From JAMQKA01 sp033722415 (GTDB lineage: Bacteria; Bacteroidota; Rhodothermia; Balneolales; Balneolaceae): a DNA stretch of 20,258 nt. This document shows positions 15,938 through 20,258 of the stretch, piece after piece. Numbering within the stretch: position 1 is the stretch's first letter; each line of letters begins with the position of its first letter. Under the pieces are notes generated by a model. The model had not been told where the DNA came from. It worked only from the letters and a program-made list of their open reading frames with translations, and did not search any database. The position numbers and the translations under genes are program-made. The stretch covers positions 1 through 20,258 of the forward strand of contig JAWVZC010000029.1 of NCBI GenBank assembly GCA_033722415.1, given 5' to 3'.

Positions 15938-16747
15938 TTGAATTACGGCAGATTGTCAACAACACCAGGTTATTGCTGTATGCTGTTTTTCGGTTGCTGC
16001 CTGCTGTTCTTTCCCTTGCAGCAAACCGCGGCACAGAATGCCTTCGAGGAGGGGAAACGGTGGTATGAACAGCGTGCCGCTCAGGCCGATTCTTTTCGCG
16101 CCGATCCGAACAACATCCAAAAAGCGATCCGGGCATTCGAAAAGGCACTCAGCCGGCAGACACATACCCGACAAGCTGCAATATGGCTGCTGCGTTCGTA
16201 CTATTTCAAGGGAATGTTTACCGGGCTGGATGAAAAGCAGCAGCAGGCCACATTTGACCGGGGAAAGGAACTCGGCGAGCGGATGATGCAGCAGTTCCCG
16301 AAATCGGTGCCGATCAAGTTCTGGTACAGTGCCAACGCCGGACGCTGGGCGGATGTGCACGGATTTTGGCCTGCGGCCACCGACGGTATCTCCAAAAAGC
16401 TGCGGAACGTCAGCCGTGAAATCATCCGTCTCGACTCCACTTATGAAGGCGGCGGCGGATATCGTATCCTTGCACAGGTTCATTTTTACTCCCCCAACAT
16501 CCCGTTTGTGATGGGCTGGCCTTCCGATGAAAAGGCGCTTCAGCTGGTACAAAAGGCCGTCTCCATCGCTCCGGAGCATCCCTCGAATCTGCTGCTGCAT
16601 GCACAGTTACTGCTGGAGTTTGACCGAACCGATGAGGCCCGGGAACAGCTGAACGCTATAGTCAGGCAGCAACCGCGCGCCAACCACCTGGTGGAAGATC
16701 GCTACGTGCAATATCGTGCGCGCAGGCTCCTGCAACAGAACCTGTAA
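15938..16747 (+). CDS. TPR protein resembling the TRAP-transporter TatT component (exported)
   Basis: A 269-residue exported protein made largely of helical repeats. The start is uncertain: TTG 15938 gives an N-region with one arginine before the hydrophobic core, while ATG 15980 starts directly at the hydrophobic core (ending QTAAQ). No better ATG exists in frame. The body starts with a helix-rich NAFEEGKRWYEQ segment and TPR-like pairs. The stretches KFWYSANAGRWADVHG, DSTYEGGGGYRILAQVHF and a final canonical TPR (ALQLVQKAVSIAPEHPSNLLLHAQLLLEF) are reminiscent of the periplasmic TatT family. No TRAP transporter genes are near, so its partner is unknown. It is not obviously part of the fucose locus. 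Confidence 0.75.
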   Translation: MNYGRLSTTPGYCCMLFFGCCLLFFPLQQTAAQNAFEEGKRWYEQRAAQADSFRADPNNIQKAIRAFEKALSRQTHTRQAAIWLLRSYYFKGMFTGLDEKQQQATFDRGKELGERMMQQFPKSVPIKFWYSANAGRWADVHGFWPAATDGISKKLRNVSREIIRLDSTYEGGGGYRILAQVHFYSPNIPFVMGWPSDEKALQLVQKAVSIAPEHPSNLLLHAQLLLEFDRTDEAREQLNAIVRQQPRANHLVEDRYVQYRARRLLQQNL

Positions 16748-16880
16748 CTCACTGCAGCAGGTGAAGCATAAACCCGACCAGCTGCCGGTTTACCTGCTCA
16801 TCTTTCAGCCGTCCGTTTACCTGCCATTCTTCCCGGCCAGCTTCAACGGGAGTACACCGGGCTGAAAAACCGGCCGTTTT

Positions 16881-17123
16881 TTACGGTATATCCGGGTTTC
16901 TCATTGTCACCGACAGTTTACAAGGTTGACCAAATTCCCGGTCATTTTCCAGCTCTCGCCCGGTTATACGAAAGGAAAAATCCAGTATGATGTCACGGAA
17001 AGCGCCTCCAGTATCTACGGCGGAAAATTCCAATTCGATGGTCCTGGTCCGGTTTCCCTCCATATTCACATCCTTGCCATCCAGTGAATAGCTGGTAATC
17101 TCGGCCCGCGCCTGTATTTTCAT
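16881..17123 (-). CDS. Small hypothetical protein, 80 residues
   Basis: I do not recognise this protein. It stands alone on the minus strand with no gene opposite it, starts at ATG (MKIQARAEITSYSLDG) and has an alternating polar/hydrophobic pattern typical of a small beta-sheet protein (IELEFSAV, IILDFSFRI, KLSVTM). A weak GGGCAG lies upstream. There is no signal peptide or membrane segment, so it should be cytoplasmic. Amino-acid composition is protein-like, unlike the other short frames nearby. A short CGGCCG palindrome flanked by A- and T-runs sits right after the stop (16865-16882) and might end transcription. Confidence 0.5.
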   Translation of the reverse strand: MKIQARAEITSYSLDGKDVNMEGNRTRTIELEFSAVDTGGAFRDIILDFSFRITGRELENDREFGQPCKLSVTMRNPDIP

Positions 17124-17585
17124 TGTTTCTGCCCGATTATTTACTCTTACTCGTTTTCAGATCCTCGTTACCCGATATCTGTGCAAATCGGCATAATTTA
17201 CGGATAACAAGTACCCTTGAAGTGTAACGAGAAGTTACCTCCCTTTATCTGCCAGGTTACAAAAATGACAAAATACTCTTTGTTTTGGATGATATTGACA
17301 TGTTGCCGCTGCTTATTTTTTTGTAAGGTAAAGATTCACCTGTTTCTCCGAACCTGTTTGCTATTCATGCATATTCCGAAATTCCTGCTTGATTCCTTCC
17401 ACAACTACTGAATCAAAGCATATAAATTATGTGGGGCATGTAGAATTTTTGACAACCCGAAATGTATGCATAACAAATTTTATCACGCAAGCTAAATCAG
17501 GAACGATCACACGTATATTACCGGGATTACAACCATTAACCGGACTCAATTACAACAAAGCGAAATAAAAAAAACGATACTTCTA
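17124..17585. other. AT-rich intergenic region upstream of the M1 peptidase
   Basis: About 460 bases with lower GC than the fucose locus. The open frame at 17217-17411 is rich in Cys/Phe/Leu and looks random. The last 21 bases (17565-17585) probably encode the start of the peptidase's signal peptide (see that entry). No promoter match was convincing. Confidence 0.5.
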
Positions 17586-19202
17586 TTGGTGATTTTTATC
17601 CAGATTAGTGGCGAATTATTTGCTGATGATTATCCCAGGAATCACGGTATCGATATCCAGCACTACACTTTTTCACTTGCATTGTCCGATACATCAGATA
17701 CAATTGTTGGTGAGACCACAGTAACGGTCTCTTTCAAAAAGAATGGTATCCAACAATTTCGGCTCGATCTGATCAACAGCAGCAAGGCCCGTGATGGCAG
17801 AGGTATGGTGGTACGGTCGGTTAAATCCGGGGAAAGAGTGCTACAGTTTACCCATAATAATGACGCGCTGGTCATCCATCTTCCGGAACCTGCTGCGAGT
17901 GGCGAAATTGTGGACATAACCATCACCTATTCGGGTATTCCCGCAGATGGCCTCAGAATTGGGGACACGAAGTATGGAGACCGTAGTTTTTTCAGTAACA
18001 ACTGGCCTAACCGGGCAAGACACTGGCTGCCCGTGATCGACCACCCCTATGATAAAGCCACCTCCGAATTTATAGTAACCGCACCTTTGCGTTACCAGGT
18101 AATATCCAACGGATTATTAAAAGAAGAAACCAATCTGCACAACGGTGACAAGCTTACACACTGGAAACAATCTGTGCCCATCCCATCCTGGCTTTTTGTA
18201 CTTGGGGTTGCTGAATTTGCGATACAGTATGTGGATGAGTTCAGGGGAAAATCAGTTCAAAGCTGGGTGTATCCCCAGGATCGGGAGATCGGATCTCGAA
18301 ATTTCGCCGAACCTACTATGCATTCCCTTCGTTTTTTCAGCGAATACATTGGCCCATTTGCCTATGAAAAACTGGCAAATATCCAGTCTCCGAGTGTAGG
18401 GGGCGGAATGGAAGCGGCGACAGCGGTCTTTTACTCGGAAAATGCGATACAGGAAGAACAAACACCCTGGCTTCATAATGTTATTGTCCACGAAGTGGCC
18501 CACCACTGGTTTGGCAACGCGGTAACGGAATCCACCTGGGATGATGCATGGTTAAGCGAGGGATTTGCCACCTATTTTACCCTGCTTTTCCGGGAGCATG
18601 CGTATGGGCGGGACGATTTTCTGAATCATTTGGATAAGGCCAAAAAAAGGGTGTTTGAGTACTACTCGGATCATCCCGAATACAAAATCGTTGACACTCG
18701 GTCCCCTGAGACCGGACCTGTTACCAGTCTTGCAACCTACCAGAAAGGAGCCTGGATACTCCATATGTTGCGAAATCTGGTAGGTGACCCGGCCTTTAAA
18801 AAGGGAATTCAGTCCTATTATCATCGATACATGAATTCCACGGCATCAACAGATGATTTTAAATTTGAAATGGAACAGGCATCGGGGAACAATCTGGATG
18901 CCTATTTCAACCAGTGGCTGTATCAGGGAGGAAATCCGGTAGTGGAAGGACACTGGAGTTATCATCCTGAGCAACAAGTTGTGACGGTACAATTAAGCCA
19001 GGTTCAGTCCAAACAGTATCGGTTTGAATTTCCCGTAGAATTCGGAATCTATTATGATGAACAGATTCTCCCGGATGTGGCTACACGTTTAATGGATCAA
19101 CAGAGAATGGAACTTAAAATTTCGGTCGAAGAAGAGCCAGAGGAAGTGGTCATAGATCCCCACTCCAAACTGCTTGCCAAATGGAATCTTGTTAAAAAAT
19201 AA
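17586..19202 (+). CDS. M1-family metallopeptidase (exported aminopeptidase-like)
   Basis: A zinc-dependent gluzincin of 538 residues from TTG 17586. It has an N-terminal beta domain (about 20-205), then the catalytic domain: GGGMEAAT (272-279) in place of the GAMEN substrate motif, HEVAHH (302-307) and Glu325, giving the full HExxH-18-E zinc site. A C-terminal extension of beta strands follows (about 440-538). It is shorter than aminopeptidase N, like many exported bacterial M1 proteins. The start is odd. In frame just upstream, codons 17565-17585 read IKKTILL, giving with LVIFIQISGELFA a perfect signal peptide, but the codon where Met is expected is ATA. No in-frame ATG, GTG or TTG lies between the stop at 17493 and TTG 17586. 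There is no functional tie to the sugar genes. Confidence 0.92.
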   Translation: MVIFIQISGELFADDYPRNHGIDIQHYTFSLALSDTSDTIVGETTVTVSFKKNGIQQFRLDLINSSKARDGRGMVVRSVKSGERVLQFTHNNDALVIHLPEPAASGEIVDITITYSGIPADGLRIGDTKYGDRSFFSNNWPNRARHWLPVIDHPYDKATSEFIVTAPLRYQVISNGLLKEETNLHNGDKLTHWKQSVPIPSWLFVLGVAEFAIQYVDEFRGKSVQSWVYPQDREIGSRNFAEPTMHSLRFFSEYIGPFAYEKLANIQSPSVGGGMEAATAVFYSENAIQEEQTPWLHNVIVHEVAHHWFGNAVTESTWDDAWLSEGFATYFTLLFREHAYGRDDFLNHLDKAKKRVFEYYSDHPEYKIVDTRSPETGPVTSLATYQKGAWILHMLRNLVGDPAFKKGIQSYYHRYMNSTASTDDFKFEMEQASGNNLDAYFNQWLYQGGNPVVEGHWSYHPEQQVVTVQLSQVQSKQYRFEFPVEFGIYYDEQILPDVATRLMDQQRMELKISVEEEPEEVVIDPHSKLLAKWNLVKK

Positions 19203-19782
19203 TAGTTCCCGGCTTGTGAGCAATACAATGCGTAGTTCAGCAAGCGGAGAACAGCAAACTGGGTTTGGTTATACTGCCACCACAGTTTATTGCTTTTACC
19301 CGGATTCAATTTTTAATTTCATTTAAATTAAACGCTCGGAGTTGCAATGACCTTCGTAACGTACCTTATCAAAAATTTTCGGCATTCAATTAAAGGTCGC
19401 AACAACTCTCATTCGACGCCGTCATCAGATTCCATGTAATGTTATTTGACCTGTTCCAGACCAGGAGTGAATACTCCCACTGGTATCCTCATTCTTTACT
19501 TTACGCTCATATATTTATTTTTGACAGCAGGAATTTTCAAATTCCTGCAGGTTATATGTTTCCTTATTTGCAGAATAATTCACCATGAAATTCTCCATTC
19601 GGCCCGCTTTTTTTCATCATTTTTGCCCCGGAATCAACTTGAGAACCGAATTACTCCATTTAGCATCATATGATTTGAGTTTATTGAACTTCAAATTTTG
19701 GGATGGTTTTAGCCGTACTTCACAAAGTATCTTTGTCAACTTTCGGCAACACTATGGCAGGTAGCAACATGTGCCGTATTTA
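19203..19782. other. AT-rich intergenic stretch, nothing recognised
   Basis: Between the peptidase stop and the right-hand repeat. The only longer open frame (19446-19673) is Phe/Ile/Leu-rich, lacks a ribosome site and is probably chance. No terminator with a clear stem and T-run was found directly after the peptidase gene. Confidence 0.5.
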
Positions 19783-20258
19783 GGCCTTCTTCAATAAGTA
19801 ACAATTGCTCCTTCCCCGATGGAAGAGGGGTTCCTTTTTGGTTGAACAAAAACGAACCCCAAAAATCACCGGCGGGGGATTTCTTCGTCTGGCTGCACTC
19901 CGCTGCGGCTAAAAGAAACCCAGATATTACCGCTGGCAGCCCCTCCTGGCGGGCAGAGTTTCCCGCGCTCTGGATTTTACCGGGATCCGCTGCAGGGTTT
20001 CTTTCTTAACGCCTGCGCTGCGTTTGCCCGGGCGGCTCAGAAATCGCAAGGCCGGAAGGATATGAACCAGATTTTTCAGGCAGCCCCGAAGTCCGGAAAA
20101 TCCCTGCACCTAATTCCGGGAAAACTCCGTGGTATGGATAAGCAAGGAACGGATTGGAGCCTCCGGGAAACCAAAATCTGGGATTTTATGGTGAATGTTG
20201 CCGGTGCCTGTTCTTTAGTTCCGACCACTGTCGGAATTTTCTTCATTGAAAAAATGAA
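19783..20258 (-). repeat. Right copy of the long dispersed repeat, runs to the window edge
   Basis: The inverted counterpart of 2725-3171. The nearly identical arm lies at about 20010-20258 (identical runs at 20135-20164 and 20208-20234) and the weaker arm at 19783-19874. The middle here (about 19875-20009) is longer, GC-rich and unrelated to the left copy, with several self-complementary stretches (GGCTGC near 19890 with GCAGCC near 19940). The element may continue past the edge. A plus-strand frame is open from 19846 to the edge (ATG at 20062) and a minus-strand frame is open over 90 codons (20005-19736) without an ATG. The matching plus-strand frame in the left copy is broken by an indel, so coding is doubtful. 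Confidence 0.85.
19827..19860. other. Long hairpin inside the right-hand repeat
   Basis: GGGGTTC (19827-19833) pairs with GAACCCC (19854-19860). After a C-C mismatch, TTTTTG (19835-19840) pairs with CAAAAA (19847-19852), closing a six-base loop. At the equivalent place the left copy has a different stem, GGTTTGTTC (3102-3110) with GAACACC (3121-3127) and a two-base bulge, so a fold persists although the bases differ. Confidence 0.6.

Noticed and set aside
17217..17411. 64-codon Cys/Phe/Leu-rich frame
   Set aside because: Looks membrane-like only because the DNA is AT-rich; no ribosome site or conserved features.
19446..19673. 75-codon Phe/Ile/Leu-rich frame
   Set aside because: Low-complexity AT-driven composition in an intergenic stretch, without supporting signals.

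Overview
The window looks like a chromosome segment from the Bacteroidota/Balneolota line. It has a SusC-type TonB-dependent receptor, secreted glycoside hydrolases with Sec signal peptides, weak Shine-Dalgarno sequences and a promoter-like match to the Bacteroidota -33/-7 consensus. No gene identifies the species; a marine or saline polysaccharide degrader is an inference from the gene content.

Layout. A SusC receptor runs off the left edge on the minus strand (1-2166). After about 1 kb holding its probable promoter and one copy of a long dispersed repeat, two different GH29 alpha-L-fucosidases follow on the minus strand (3175-6094). An AraC-family regulator (6392-7264, plus) is divergent from them. 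A probable four-gene minus-strand operon comes next, in transcription order: an Nramp-like transporter (14147-12774), a sialate O-acetylesterase-type SGNH esterase, a COG3618 sugar lactonase and a divergent GH92 hydrolase (ending at 7307). An SDR dehydrogenase (14505-15290) diverges from this operon. The right side carries a TatT-like TPR lipoprotein/periplasmic protein, a small unknown minus-strand ORF and an M1-family metallopeptidase. A second copy of the long repeat, in inverted orientation, reaches the right edge.

How it fits together. The fucosidases, GH92 enzyme and esterase would deacetylate and trim an acetylated, fucose-containing glycan. The SDR and lactonase match the first two steps of non-phosphorylative L-fucose oxidation (L-fucose to fuconolactone to fuconate). 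The later enzymes (fuconate dehydratase and beyond) and SusD are not in the window. The AraC protein is the only regulator visible.

The most notable points are three. The two ~450-480 bp imperfect inverted repeats bracket everything from the fucosidases to the peptidase and have conserved ends, a variable middle and hairpins. The Nramp-like transporter has lost the metal-binding DPGN and MPH motifs and sits in a sugar operon. The M1 peptidase has a signal peptide that only makes sense if translation starts at an ATA codon.
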